DNA of 64,000 nucleotides from Megamerina dolium (GCA_963854835.1 OY978526.1:16357868-16421867); one strand, 5' to 3'; shown: positions 51,301 to 57,464, counted from the first letter of the stretch. Notes: a model not told the origin generated them from the sequence alone. A program made the numbers and translations.

Positions 51301-52318
51301 GCTGGTGTGCCCGATGCCAAGGAATTATCCGAGGCGAAGGCATCACATGAATGTCTCGCATTCATGATTGACAACTACAAGCAAATATTCACAGCTTCCA
51401 AGGAGAAGATAAGCAAATGTAATTTCGGCTATATGGAAGAATCGAAACCGGTGCCATTGGAGGCATTGGGTGAGGGTATGCAATTTCATAATTGGCGTGG
51501 ATATTTGTACGAATGCACCAGTGCTACGATTAAGGAGGGTAGAGAGAAGTAAGCGCTGTATGACGTTATTTTATTGAAAGTTCCACTAGAACTTTGATAT
51601 ATTTTTTAAACAGAACTCGCGGCTGGGTAACAATAACCTCTCAGATAGAACCGAATGTTGATATAGCCTACAAGAAGGTCGGTGATGGACATCCGCTACG
51701 ATTGTGGCGTTGCATAACCGATGTCGAAGGTCCACCCAAAGATGTGCTGGAGTATATAACGAAGCAAAGAGCCTCTTGGGATACGAATTTGTTGCAAAGT
51801 CAAACTGTAAAGAAATTGGATGAGCGTACGGAAATATTTCAATATGCCTTGGATGGACAAATAACATCTGATTTTTGTGTATTAAGGTGAGTAAGGCAGC
51901 AAATAGACATTAGTTTTTTGTTGTTTTACACCACTTCATTCGCAGATCATGGCAAACCGATTTACCACGTGGCGCTTGCGTCATTGTTGAAACCTCAATT
52001 GATCATGCAAAGGCAAAACCAATTTATGGTGCGGTACGTGGCGTTGTATTGGCATCACGTTATCTGATCGAGCCATGCGGCAGTGGCAGATCGCGTGTAA
52101 TGCATTTGGCAAGAGTGGATATTAAGTAAGTAGAGGCTGCTATTTTATTTTTATTACAATAAATTCATTTTCATTATCACATTTTTTTTTTCTTTTATTT
52201 TAGGGGCAAAACACCAGAATGGTATAATAAAAGTTATGGCCATATTTGTTCGCATTATTTGTCAAGAATAAGACAAGCCTTTAAAAATGTTGCCGATGGT
52301 CCAGAGAGTAAAGTTTAA
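274..52318 (+). CDS. cv-c: cv-c: RhoGAP with SAM and START domains (whole locus in window, introns included)
   Basis: This is the orthologue of Drosophila crossveinless-c, of the DLC1/STARD8/STARD13 family. Family members stimulate GTP hydrolysis on Rho1/RhoA at the cell cortex and so restrain actomyosin contractility; in Drosophila the gene shapes tracheae, spiracles, Malpighian tubules and wing crossveins. Thirteen coding exons with canonical GT/AG borders join in compatible phases and total 5994 nt, an exact 1998 codons with the stop. Domain order is low-complexity N-terminus, SAM, Ser/Gly-rich linker, RhoGAP, START. The 5' end of the long form lies outside the window, because the first exon seen starts at a splice acceptor. 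Intron sizes are 14194, 256, 103, 20416, 10634, 56, 66, 63, 61, 65, 59 and 78 bp. A second promoter and first exon at 24950-25079 gives a 1064-residue short form. Domain identification is by eye from family motifs. Confidence 0.93.
1248..1307 (+). repeat. 3 x 20-bp tandem repeat
   Basis: Three consecutive copies of AAAATGTATATATGCATTGT are present, differing by one or two bases each. It is a young local minisatellite in the intron just after exon 274-1098. Confidence 0.9.
2158..2620 (-). mobile_element. RTE-like non-LTR retrotransposon, 3' end with (TGA)n tail
   Basis: The minus strand encodes the extreme C-terminus of an endonuclease/reverse-transcriptase polyprotein. Landmarks in order are VLSYGC-stop-DWTLTSKDE, FERKVLRKILGSI, RIRYNDKLLELCKGEDIV, QRLRWFRHIRRMEDGRPQK and, after a frameshift, WRRIVDEAKVHPEL ending in TAA (minus codon at 2184-2186). 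These match the conserved tail of RTE/Jockey-like elements, in which the RLRW-GHV-RM block is typical. The element ends about 10 bases past the stop in a six-unit (TGA)n tail, read as (TCA)6 on the + strand at 2158-2175. It is 5'-truncated, as usual for target-primed insertion, and carries one stop and one frameshift, so it is dead. Confidence 0.82.
6000..6570 (+). repeat. Four units of a 153-bp tandem repeat (family 1)
   Basis: The phrase TAGGCGTG recurs at 6005 and 6158, and the unit start GTATGG(G)AG recurs at about 6151, 6304 and 6457, giving a constant 153-bp period. Each unit reads GTATGGGAGATAGGCGTG, then a CATCCGATTTCG-like phrase, about 100 bp of AT-rich filler, and a GTGTGAAAA-containing end. 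Units have diverged by substitution. The same family lies in the opposite orientation at 19.1-19.9 kb and at the window start. Confidence 0.85.
6660..7190 (-). mobile_element. Mariner-superfamily transposase relic (rosa-like type)
   Basis: Minus-strand translation, with several frameshifts and stops, gives RPSQQTAEKLVKKF (helix-turn-helix region), then SESVADTQNLSIPRRTQHL (second DNA-binding region), then an FWSGGIIGPKFYDNNNG-like segment of the DDE core, and a weak WFQQDGA-like remnant near 6650. Order and spacing match the DD41D/Tc1-mariner transposase type seen better preserved at 58411-59702. No terminal repeats were found. It is an old, inactive copy. Confidence 0.6.
8910..8947. repeat. 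CCGCA-rich imperfect minisatellite
   Basis: A GC-rich run of CACCGCACAGCACCGCAC units, continuing as CCGCATCGCATC, stands out in otherwise AT-rich intron sequence. Nothing indicates a function. Confidence 0.7.
12351..12593 (+). mobile_element. tRNA-derived SINE, short form (copy B)
   Basis: A perfect 12-bp target-site duplication TATGATATTGAA brackets the element (12339-12350 and 12594-12605). The head carries a pol III A box, TAGCTCAGTGG, at 12361-12371 and a degenerate B box around 12404-12416. The body matches copy A (60739-61105) but lacks about 125 bp of its middle: after CCCACCTGTGGGCAAG it jumps to the TCTAATACTGTCC-like block. The tail is CACATATTT followed by a T-run. The clean duplication shows insertion as a unit, presumably by LINE-driven retrotransposition. 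Confidence 0.85.
12870..13210 (-). mobile_element. Mariner-superfamily transposase relic
   Basis: Minus-strand reading frames, broken by stops, show NDEINFWLMANKQN (compare the DEAHFWLNGYVNKQ first-Asp region at about 59.1 kb) and then DIWFWQNYAMSHTAHDKID (compare DIWFQQDGA with HT.H). The order fits the DDE core of the rosa-like type; the catalytic Asp of the QQDGA motif is lost. It is a strongly decayed fragment without visible ends. Confidence 0.55.
14349..14640 (+). repeat. Two units of a second dispersed repeat family (family 2)
   Basis: TTTGTATGGGAACCCCCTTA at about 14350 recurs as TTTGTATGGGAGCCCCTCTA at about 14497, a 147-bp spacing. Both are followed by AGGAAT(A/C)GAT and GTTAAGTATGTT, and both later by TTGGTCATACATTTT. 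The reverse complement of the core occurs at 30.9-31.3 and 39.9-40.2 kb. Confidence 0.7.
15293..16251 (+). CDS. cv-c: cv-c long-isoform exon, Thr/Ala-rich region
   Basis: The acceptor is CTTGCAG at 15292 and the donor GTAAGT at 16252. It enters in phase 0 and leaves with two bases of a codon, which the next exon completes as AAC (Asn). It encodes about 320 residues of low-complexity sequence: Asn/Thr runs, APTPPPTAAASSA, a poly-Ala run near AAIAAAAAATSGHEEK, a long Thr-rich stretch, and SSGGGGGGV near the end. Short basic/Ser patches such as SGKRNSLATFSM and IPKRERIN look like possible kinase or 14-3-3 sites. No folded domain is recognised. The reading frame stays open through repetitive codons in both neighbours, which supports real coding status. 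Long isoform only. Confidence 0.85.
16259..16290 (+). repeat. (CT)16 microsatellite just inside a splice donor
   Basis: A pure CT run starts seven bases after the GTAAGT donor at 16252. Further CT-rich tracts precede the acceptors of exons 17713, 20268 (candidate) and 48878. Confidence 0.95.
16508..17609 (+). CDS. cv-c: cv-c long-isoform exon, Ser/His/acid-rich region
   Basis: The acceptor is TTCGCAG at 16507 and the donor is G|GTGAGT at 17610. The first base completes the Asn codon begun at 16250-16251, then 367 codons follow. In order: a Ser-rich start, ISLDSSGLDNDNNESGIGT, PYWKSIHNDNESVSSLDAL, an acidic run DDADVDVDVDEEDEGHDEF, CDCDY, a Gly-rich linker, RKYSGGGAMPVM, CRSHSLETSSSSS (14-3-3-like RSHSLE), a His-rich block, and SNSAPLLLKQEKKRDD at the end. 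These features suggest a phosphoregulated, disordered scaffold region; partners are not evident. Antisense and alternate-frame ORFs over this exon are codon-bias shadows. Confidence 0.88.
17713..17755 (+). CDS. cv-c: cv-c 43-nt microexon of the long isoform
   Basis: A CT-rich tract and GTATGCAG precede it (acceptor at 17712) and GTGAGT follows at 17756. It encodes TLRYSRSQSDRYLA plus one base, so it leaves in phase 1. Joined to 38172 it gives YLA-E-IEAVEACKWL. Basic/Ser spacing such as RSQSDR resembles a 14-3-3 or basophilic-kinase site. It is supported by exact phase fit on both sides. Confidence 0.82.
19140..19900 (-). repeat. Family-1 repeats, about five units, inverted relative to 6 kb
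   Basis: The CATACAAAA core recurs at 19203, 19347, 19492, 19613 and 19766, spacings of 144, 145, 121 and 153 bp. It is preceded by GGGCGTAATCGGATGAAAAC-like text and AACCACACCTACCTCC. Reverse-complemented units align with those at 6000-6570, so this is one family placed in opposite orientations in two introns of the same gene. Confidence 0.82.
20268..20362 (+). CDS. Candidate alternative terminal exon of cv-c
   Basis: A long CT-rich tract (about 20200-20262) leads into TTCTACAG at 20260-20267. Read in the phase left by exon 17713-17755 (one base carried), the sequence gives GYRKKVAHLRRNVEFHI and 14 more codons before a TAG at 20360-20362. Such an exon would end the long form before the SAM, GAP and START domains, yielding a non-catalytic scaffold-only protein. 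The acceptor is strong and the first 15 residues are rich in basic/hydrophobic residues, but the phase fit alone has a one-in-three chance and no clear poly(A) signal was pinned down, so this is tentative. Confidence 0.3.
21096..21137 (+). repeat. (TGA)14 microsatellite
   Basis: A pure trinucleotide run that produces poly-Met and poly-Ile/Asp artefact ORFs in the window; not coding. Confidence 0.95.
22480..23060 (-). mobile_element. Mariner (DD34D-type) transposase relic
   Basis: On the minus strand, with stops and frameshifts: DESTISKRLKAI, then MIHKSKEIGSHMN, ILNADFSRANDCFNGKEEIV, a jump that deletes the first catalytic Asp region, YRTQLMRFSLPSKEERLQYL, LILQHDNVCTQVAEVVQTYL, LRWEDLPFHHIAQ (decayed YSPDLAP region), and finally HGLEEQGFHSYEEAKNWVGS near 22500. 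The order matches mariner transposases from the DNA-binding domain to the C-terminus. QHDN keeps the second catalytic Asp. It is inactive; a 5'-truncated SINE abuts its higher-coordinate end. Confidence 0.75.
23068..23258 (+). mobile_element. SINE 3' half (copy C)
   Basis: It matches the 3' half of the full-length copy at 60739-61105 from AAAGAACTCTGTGA through GTTCGGAACCGGCTAAAAT, TTCTAATACTGTCC, AGCCCTTTGGGACTTTAAGT and CACATATTTATTTATTTTTT. The tRNA-like head is missing, as expected for 5' truncation or for insertion into the adjoining mariner followed by loss. Confidence 0.8.
24271..24316 (+). repeat. (ATC)n microsatellite
   Basis: A near-perfect ATC/TCA run upstream of the internal cv-c promoter region; it produces a poly-Ser artefact ORF. 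Confidence 0.92.
24480..24949 (+). promoter_or_regulatory. cv-c: Presumed promoter and 5'UTR of the cv-c short isoform
   Basis: This is inferred from position: a first coding exon with a good ATG context begins at 24950 with no acceptor-like sequence near it. The stretch is less AT-rich than its surroundings and holds initiator-like TCATTA words near 24518 and 24543, and a TTATTTATATTG element near 24739 that could act as a TATA box. The exact start site cannot be fixed by eye. Confidence 0.4.
24950..25079 (+). CDS. cv-c: cv-c alternative first coding exon (short isoform)
   Basis: The ATG is at 24950 in the context TTCAAAATGC, close to the fly start consensus. The exon encodes 43 residues plus one base: MQRRMSITIREYKFFRSFSQ, then a Trp- and Lys/Arg-rich helix ending WRKMRERKIA. 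The donor is G|GTGGGA at 25080. It leaves in phase 1, exactly as exon 17713-17755 does, so both can splice to the SAM exon at 38172; the junction reads KIA-E-IEAVEACKWL. The resulting protein is 1064 residues, the size of vertebrate DLC1 and of short cv-c forms. Its basic, aromatic character suggests membrane or cortex association (inference). It is too short for ordinary ORF lists. Confidence 0.78.
28398..28485 (+). mobile_element. SINE remnant (copy D)
   Basis: It has the sequence TAGGTACCTTCTAATACTTT, then CACAACAGTAGTGGAAGAGA and GGCCTTGGGGGCG, matching the last third of copy A with scattered substitutions. Head and tail are missing. Confidence 0.65.
30770..31300 (+). repeat. Family-2 dispersed repeats with a 63-bp internal duplication
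   Basis: AAACTGCCGAGGGATTGCTT at about 30931 recurs at about 30994 with AAAATATATAGTCGATCTCC-like continuation. CTTAAAGGGGCTCTCATACG-type words occur at about 31230 and decayed versions at 30885 and 31085. The segment CACCTCTAGAGGGATAAATG plus TAACCTCATTAATTT also recurs near 39845, and in part near 61930. Confidence 0.6.
33718..33846 (+). repeat. Tandem duplication of a 64-bp unit with CT tract
   Basis: A unit of (CT)n followed by GTGCAATAAAGAAGGAAAAA and TAGGAAATGTG is repeated with a 64-bp offset (GTGCAATAA at 33749 and 33813). There is only one difference outside the CT run, so the duplication is recent. Confidence 0.9.
33944..34232 (-). mobile_element. tRNA-derived SINE (copy E)
   Basis: On the minus strand it starts GTGGGTGCCGTAGCTCTG (head, A-box region at about 34217-34232). 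A B box GGGTTCAATCT (complement of 34180-34190) follows, then body blocks shared with copy A, including CGGTTCCGAACAGC-type and AGGACCCTTCTAGTGCTG-type words. After GAAGCTTGG the usual tail is replaced by unrelated sequence that ends in AACCTAACCTAACC at 33861-33877. The 3' boundary is therefore uncertain. Confidence 0.75.
38172..38243 (+). CDS. cv-c: cv-c exon: first half of the SAM domain
   Basis: The acceptor is TCTTACAG at 38171 and the donor GGTGAGTG, with GT at 38244. The exon is 72 nt, phase 1 in and phase 1 out, and encodes IEAVEACKWLRAAGFPQYAQ and MYE. The WLRAAGFPQYAQMYE signature is the hallmark of the DLC/STARD SAM domain, a helical protein-interaction module. It is the first exon shared by the long and short isoforms and sits alone between a 20.4-kb and a 10.6-kb intron. 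Confidence 0.92.
39830..40210 (+). repeat. Family-2 dispersed repeat block
   Basis: Words such as TTAAAGGGGCTCCCATTCAA (about 39938), GAAAGGCTGCCCTACAAAAT (about 40078) and GATGGGCGCCCCTACATATT (about 40170) repeat with irregular 90-140-bp spacing. CGCCTCTAGATG plus GAACCTCACTAATTTC matches text near 30790. It is a diverged array. Confidence 0.6.
43800..44140 (+). mobile_element. Mariner-like transposase relic
   Basis: Plus-strand reading gives RRSIAFHQDN, then after a short gap LPPYSPELVQCKTYLN, resembling the FHQDNA second-Asp motif and the PPYSPDLAP third-Asp motif of mariner transposases. The part between is deleted relative to full elements, and frames before and after are broken. No ends were seen. 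Confidence 0.5.
45300..45369 (+). repeat. (CT)n tract
   Basis: Seventy bases of CT with a few C or T insertions; it generates poly-Ser/Leu artefact ORFs. Confidence 0.93.
46297..46968. mobile_element. Non-autonomous TIR element (MITE) at a TTAA site
   Basis: Terminal inverted repeats GAGGGTCCACATGTGTAA (46297-46314) and the complement of TTACACAGGTGGACCCC (ending 46968) match at 16 of 18 positions and are bounded on both sides by TTAA (46293-46296, 46969-46972). The inside is about 670 bp of AT-rich, non-coding sequence. TTAA duplication suggests piggyBac-like mobilisation; a 3-bp TTA/TAA duplication of the PIF/Harbinger type cannot be excluded because the site is palindromic. Confidence 0.65.
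48878..49029 (+). CDS. cv-c: cv-c exon: second half of the SAM domain
   Basis: A CT-rich tract and CTTACAG (acceptor 48877) precede it and CAG|GTAAAT follows. It enters in phase 1, leaves in phase 0. The spliced reading is MYE-D-HQFPIDLTNVAKDHTNL, then LYRRLCILNRCASMRLD, ending TQTPQ. FPIDL and RRL..LN.CA.M correspond to the last helices of the DLC-type SAM domain. In the short isoform the SAM domain spans about residues 44-110. Confidence 0.93.
49086..50129 (+). CDS. cv-c: cv-c exon: Ser/Gly-rich linker between SAM and RhoGAP
   Basis: A 56-bp intron precedes it (acceptor TTTGCCAG) and the donor is GTATTG at 50130. It has 348 codons, phase 0 at both ends (short isoform residues 119-466). It begins KEDSDDENFALSENWTFQPH, then RRWSRIGEMGLEIPPGGK. 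A conserved-looking basic helix, GAKALLRRVESIKSRRRKRQ, is followed by GIVISGPQALDL; both resemble short conserved motifs of DLC proteins. Four Gly runs, several SP/TP sites (STPPSPSAVSP, NRTSPKRMPTTP) and SALRKAPSKTRRFLQRTGK follow. In vertebrate DLCs this region docks focal-adhesion proteins and is phosphorylated; whether the fly protein does the same is inference. Confidence 0.92.
50196..50341 (+). CDS. cv-c: cv-c exon: basic linker
   Basis: The acceptor is AATTGCAG at 50195 and the donor GTAAGT at 50342; phase 0 in, phase 2 out. It encodes VKIKKLTRGGSLNLGKDPKK, then GFRTGSFRSRSTTRKEPK and DDVEHVKR. Lys/Arg-rich with Ser sites, it looks like a membrane-proximal or autoinhibitory basic patch (inference). 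The last Arg codon is completed by the first base of 50405. Confidence 0.9.
50405..50997 (+). CDS. cv-c: cv-c exon: RhoGAP domain, N-terminal part with arginine finger
   Basis: The acceptor is TTTTTAG at 50404 and the donor C|GTAAGT at 50998; it enters in phase 2 and leaves in phase 1. It opens with APVVRWHSFQMEERP, continues with WNWELPKFIKKIKMPDYKDK, a conserved lead-in, then VFGVPLLLILQRTGQTLP, the start of the RhoGAP fold. IGLFRKSGVKSR carries the catalytic arginine finger; its Arg codon is at 50799-50801 (short-isoform residue about 647). DVADMLKQYFRDLPESLL is the conserved helix that packs against the GTPase. All key GAP positions look intact, so the enzyme should be active on Rho1. Confidence 0.95.
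51059..51548 (+). CDS. cv-c: cv-c exon: RhoGAP C-terminal part and start of START domain
   Basis: The intron is 61 bp; the acceptor is TTCAATTAG at 51058 and the donor GTAAGC at 51549; phase 1 in, phase 2 out. It encodes LPPDVRLDAVQCAVLLLPDE and NQMTSNNLAVCLAPSLFH, whose NLAVCLAPSLF is a RhoGAP signature. A Ser/Arg/Asn insert follows (STGTASVSASPRRRNKN), then CLAFMIDNYKQIF closing the GAP, and PVPLEALGEGMQFHNW leading into the START domain. The Ser-rich insert within the GAP fold is also where DLC proteins have a variable loop. Confidence 0.94.
51614..51886 (+). CDS. cv-c: cv-c exon: START domain, first part
   Basis: The acceptor is TTAAACAG at 51613 and the donor AG|GTGAGT; phase 2 in and out. 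It encodes TRGWVTITSQIEPNVDIAYK, then GHPLRLWRCITDVEGPPKDV, ASWDTNLLQSQTVKKLDERT and QYALDGQITSDFCVLR. The WR..T.V...P..V and WD.....S..V..LD pattern is the START lipid-binding fold. Its ligand in DLC proteins is poorly defined; membrane lipid sensing is the usual inference. Confidence 0.94.
51946..52125 (+). CDS. cv-c: cv-c exon: START domain, middle part
   Basis: The intron is 59 bp; the acceptor is ATTCGCAG at 51945 and the donor GTAAGT at 52126. It encodes SWQTDLPRGACVIVETSIDH, then GAVRGVVLASRYLIEPCGSG and RVMHLARVDIK. The R.W.......C.....S pattern, the VVLASRYLIEPC strand and the MHL.R.D.K strand are typical of START domains of the DLC branch. Confidence 0.94.
52204..52318 (+). CDS. cv-c: cv-c last coding exon: START C-terminal helix and stop
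   Basis: The acceptor is TATTTTAG at 52203. The first base completes a Lys codon, then GKTPEWYNKSYGHICSHYLS, RIRQAF and a short tail ESKV end in TAA at 52316-52318. KG..P.WYN...G...C.......I is the conserved terminal helix that lids the START pocket. Confidence 0.95.
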
Positions 52319-53846
52319 ATAATAGAGTGTATGATAATGATATGATTAAACAGGAAAAAGTACGTCCAAATGTAGAAACATTAGTTATCTGCTACAAATT
52401 CGAGATCAGAACATCACAAAATGAGAGAACTGATTTTTTTTTATACCTTATAAAATATTATTATTTGTTGTATAGAAAAAGCAGACAGAAAAAAAAACAC
52501 ACACACACAAAGGTCGCAAATTTATTGTTGTGCATTTAAGCAAATACATAAAATATAAATATTTTTAAACACGCGCGGAATTATATTCAACAGATCACCC
52601 CTATTTAGACAAAGAAGTCCAAGAGCAAAACAAACCATTTGAACGAGAGGAGCAAATTACAGAAAGTTGAAGGATCAAATTTTTTTTTTTCTGGAGAAAT
52701 TTTTTAGAAACCTTTTTTATTTTCGAAATTGCACACACCAACACCATTTTCTTGCACTGTAACCTTTTATGTATGTAAATTTATGCAAAAATATTTAAAA
52801 ATGGAATATTTTTGTACGAAAATTTCTAATACTAGATTAATTGATGATTATGTGTGCGCACTATGGCTGACATTTGTTCATATACATGAAAATACAATAC
52901 GTTTGTATAATTCTAAGCAATATGTAAATCGATTATGATGAATATTGAGTTTAACTTCTTCTTCTTTTTACAAAAATTAACTCATTATTTTGACTTTATT
53001 TTTAATTTTGACCAATGGTTTTGTAAATAGATAAATTTATAAAATTATAAATTTTATTTAAGTTTTTTTATAAATATTGTATTATACACCTTACATATAG
53101 AGAGAATAAATATTTACTTACATACAGAGAGACATATGCTAAACTATAAATATGAGTATATGCCACAAGTATACAAGTGTTTATCCTTAATTTTCTAATT
53201 ATACTTATTAAATATTATTGTATAATTTTTTTTTTGTATCTTTTGTACGTAAATAAAATAAGAGAAGAAACAACAACATGAAAATACTCAAATCTATTTA
53301 AATTTGTATGATCACAAACACAAATTTTTGATTTTCTTCAATTATTCTTCTGAAAGAAAGTGGAATTTTATTTTTTAATAATTTATATAATATATATTAG
53401 CACACATACACATACATTGTAATCACTTTAACATGAATTTTGTGTGTAGTGAGTTTGAAGCAAAAAAAAAAAAAAATGAAAAAACAAACAAACAACCAAC
53501 AATAATAATTTGTAAAATTACTTGCATTAAAAAATACAACAAAAACAAAAAAGATAAAGAAATTGAAAAATATACACACATAACTACTTATAATTGTGGA
53601 AAGGAATTCAACTAGTCAAATTTCTATACATATATTGTACTTGTAAATCTTAAGTTTAATAATTTTTAAACAATAAATTTACAATAATACACACCCACAC
53701 ACACACACACTCACAAACACACAAACACACACACTTAAGCTTATGTGACACAGATTAGATACTACATACTATGTACTAAACATTAGATTGTTAGTAATTA
53801 ACTGTATTGATCATATTGGTTTCGTGGTTATTGATAGTAAAAATAA

Positions 53847-53902
<56 letters not shown>

Positions 53903-54100
53903 CATGTAATTATTTAAATAATGTGAAAAGAAAAATTCAACAAAAATTTTGCAACAACAAAAATTATATGTACACAATTATTAAGCAGAATATAAAATAT
54001 AATTATAATACATACAAGCAAAAATTGTATTTACATATAAGTGGTGTATAAATAAAAGAAATACATACAAGAATAAAATGTACCAATCATGTAATAATTA
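52319..54100 (+). other. cv-c: Presumed 3'UTR and downstream flank of cv-c
   Basis: AT-rich non-coding sequence follows the stop with AATAAA at 53105, 53252, 53672, 54051 and 54072, any of which could end transcripts. It contains CA repeats (about 53690-53733) and an (AAT)n run (53849-53902). No ORF here has coding character. The real poly(A) sites cannot be told from sequence alone. Confidence 0.5.
53849..53902 (+). repeat. (AAT)18 microsatellite
   Basis: An uninterrupted AAT run in the presumed 3'UTR of cv-c. Confidence 0.95.
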
Positions 54101-54483
54101 TGCGAGTTTTTTTTTCTCCACTCAATTTCAGAAGTCACCACTTTTATAGCGTGTTACTATAAACAAGGCATTTTCTAGGTATATAGCATATTACAGTTTA
54201 TAGCATACAACTGATTAGTCACACCGCTGCTATGGTGAATTAATCAAAGAAGATAAATAGATTGAGAAGTCTTATCTTCTAGTCTACAAGAAATTTGTCG
54301 GGAAAACAAGGCAAGTGAGATGAGTAGCACCAAAACAATATACAAGTTGGTGTTGCGTTCATGCAGTATTCTACATGTTGGGAAGTGTTTGATTACCATC
54401 TGAACAGCTTCAAACTTTAACTTCATCACTATTATAAAATAATAAACAAAAATAAGATCACATGTGATATGTACAAATTTATA

Positions 54484-55712
54484 CAAGGTGCGACAATTAT
54501 GTATTAAGACTCGAACCATACCTCAGCAACCAAGCGCACCATCTATGTGTGAGCACATGTGTTTTGAAGCTTCAACCTTCCTCTACTAACTGTCATGGCA
54601 TGGCATTTGGTTGACATTTAATATTTATTGACATTCATTTTACAAAACATGTGTTCGTTTGATGTTGAAATTTTAACATGGAGCAAAGAGCGGTCATTAA
54701 ATTCCACGCAAAAATTGGTAAAAGTGCATCAGACACATTCGGAATGATGCAGCAAGCGTATGGCGATGCTTGTTTATCAAGATCAAATATTTTTATATTG
54801 CATAAACAGTTTGTGGATGGCAGAGAGTCGCTGGAAGATGAAAAGAAGGAAGGCCAATTTCAGTGCGGACGCCGGAAGCGATCCAGAAAGTTCGTGATTT
54901 TATTACAGAAGACCGGAATGCTTCAGTGAAAATGATGGAAGAGGCATTATACATCAACAGAGAAACTATCCGACTCATTCTTCACGAGGATTTCGGCAAA
55001 ACAAAGGTTTGCGCGAGATTTGTTCCACACACATTGACCGAGGACCAAAAATTAATGAGAGTCAGTCATTTTAAAGACATGGTTGCAACTGCAGAAAATG
55101 ATCTAAACTTCCTGAAAATAATTGTTACGGGTGATGAAACATTGTGTTTCCAATATGATCCAGAAACCAAGCGTCAAAGTGCGGAATGGAAATCAAAAAA
55201 CTCACCACAAGCCAAAAAAACACGAAAAGTTCCATCAAAAATCAAAACAATGCTCATCACATTCTTCAATAGCAATGGAATTATCCACATAGAATTTGTT
55301 CCAACTGGTCAAACAGTTACTTCCGCATGTTACCTCGAAGTTTTGAAGCGTTTGATATCCAGAATCCGCCGTGTTCGACCAGAATACCGCAATCCAAAAA
55401 CTTGGTCTCTGTTGCACGATAATGCACCGAGTCATTGTTCGTGAATTTTTGGCTCGGAATCAGGTCTGTGTGTTGAATCACCCGCCATATTCACCTGATT
55501 TGGCACCGTGCGACTTCCTTTTGTTCCCAAAACTGAAATTGAAGTTGAAAGGATGCTTTTTTGATGACATTCAGACCATACAACGGGCTTCGACGAGGAC
55601 ACGACGAGGACAGGAAAGGAATATTTCGAACAAATATACCGAAAAATTAGCAGATATCGTGTTTTAATTATGTTTTCTAGAGGCAGTCTTAATACATAAT
55701 TGTCGCACCTTG
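54484..55712 (+). mobile_element. Mariner element, 1229 bp, perfect 28-bp TIRs
   Basis: Terminal inverted repeats starting CAAGGTGCGACAATTATG (54484-54511) and ending with its exact complement (55685-55712) match at all 28 positions and are flanked by TA on both sides (54482-54483 and 55713-55714), the mariner/Tc1 target duplication. The body encodes one transposase on the + strand (separate entry). Intact ends mean the element could still be moved in trans. The low TIR divergence suggests a fairly recent insertion downstream of cv-c. Confidence 0.93.
54678..55667 (+). pseudogene. Mariner transposase (DD34D type), frameshifted
   Basis: Starting at ATG 54678 the frame gives an N-terminal helix-turn-helix region (FHAKIGKSASDTFGMMQQAY), then shifts frame near 54865-54905 and continues PEAIQKVRDFITEDRNASVK, the linker motif FVPHTLTEDQK, VTGDETLCFQYDPETKRQSA (first catalytic Asp), and LLHDNAPSH (second Asp). 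Immediately after, a second frameshift around 55436-55442 moves to VREFLARNQVCVLNHPPYS and PDLAPCDFLLFPKLK (third Asp). The C-terminal end is present but the last 30 residues look scrambled. All three catalytic Asp are kept, with about 34 residues between the last two; two frameshifts make it non-functional as it stands. Confidence 0.88.
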
Positions 55713-55722
55713 TATATGCTCT

Positions 55723-56389
<667 letters not shown>

Positions 56390-56834
56390 CATACATTTAT
56401 AAATGTATAATTTGTATGCCTATAAGACTTCTTAATCTATTTATCGTCTTTGCCATTATGATGAATTAATGTTCATTAATTCAACCAGAAAAAAGCTCGT
56501 CAAAAGCTTTGCCTACTTTTATGCGCAACATTAAAACTTTACGAATTCGATGTTCGAATTTTACATGTCTATGTAAAAGTTTAGCACACTTTTATGCGCT
56601 ACTGACAATTAAAATTAAATTTGTTTTTGTTCAAAAATTGGTTTTCAAATTTTCTCTGATGTTATATTGCATGTAATATATTCTCTCTTTCTATTTTTAT
56701 CTCATTTAAATACTTATATTGTTCCCTATTTATGGTATTTTCATTGCTATTTACGGAACGAAATAAGTTCATCTATTGAATTGATGCTAAGTTCGTCCCA
56801 TTTTATTTATGGGAAAATTTTAAAAAATTATTTT

Positions 56835-57440
56835 TTATATTTTTCAAATGTTGGATATATAAAATTTAATTTCAATGTAACTTTTTTTTTTTTTTTGATC
56901 CATAAGGTTGCCTCTATAAATGATGGAACTTTTGCTGCGCCCTTTAATACTTTTTCCAACATATTTGCCATGACCTTTCGCAAAATTTCAAAGTATTTGG
57001 AAACAAATCTAATTCAATATTCCCTGTCATCCGGTGTGACCAATCCATATTTCTTTCATTCGCTAATATGACCATGTCTTCTTTCAAACAGAACCTATCT
57101 GCCAGCAAGCCATTATCAATTCTTCAATTCCCTATTGTAACAACTTTTATATTTGTATTATTTCAAATGTTGAATTTATATGATTTAATTTGGATATAAC
57201 ATTTTTCCTTCGATCCATAAAGTTACGTCTATAAATGAATGAACTTTTTTCTGCGCTTTTAAATGCTATTTCCAACATATTTGTTATGACCTTTCACAAT
57301 ATTTTAAAACATTTGATACAAATCTCATTCAATATTCATTCCCAATATTCCCCGTTTTCCGGTGTGACCAAATCATCCTGCTTTTATTCACATAAATAAC
57401 CATGAACCAGAGCCTATCTGTCAGCAAGCCGTTGTCAATT
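56835..57440 (+). repeat. Diverged direct duplication of a ~315-bp unit
   Basis: GATCCATAAGGTTGCCTCTA (56897) and GATCCATAAAGTTACGTCTA (57212) begin parallel stretches: AATGATGGAACTTTT versus AATGAATGAACTTTT, CCAACATATTTGCCATGACC versus TCCAACATATTTGTTATGAC, CCGGTGTGACCAA in both, and CTATCTGCCAGCAAGCC versus CTATCTGTCAGCAAGCC. The offset is 315 bp. The content is unrecognised; neither strand has a clean frame. It may be part of an old mobile element. Confidence 0.8.
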
Positions 57441-57464
57441 TTAACAGTCGTAAGAAATTTTAAT

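Noticed and set aside
56667..57071. 134-codon plus-strand ORF
   Set aside because: Phe/Ile-rich translation of AT-rich sequence; its second half is inside the 315-bp duplication, whose other copy has no matching open frame.
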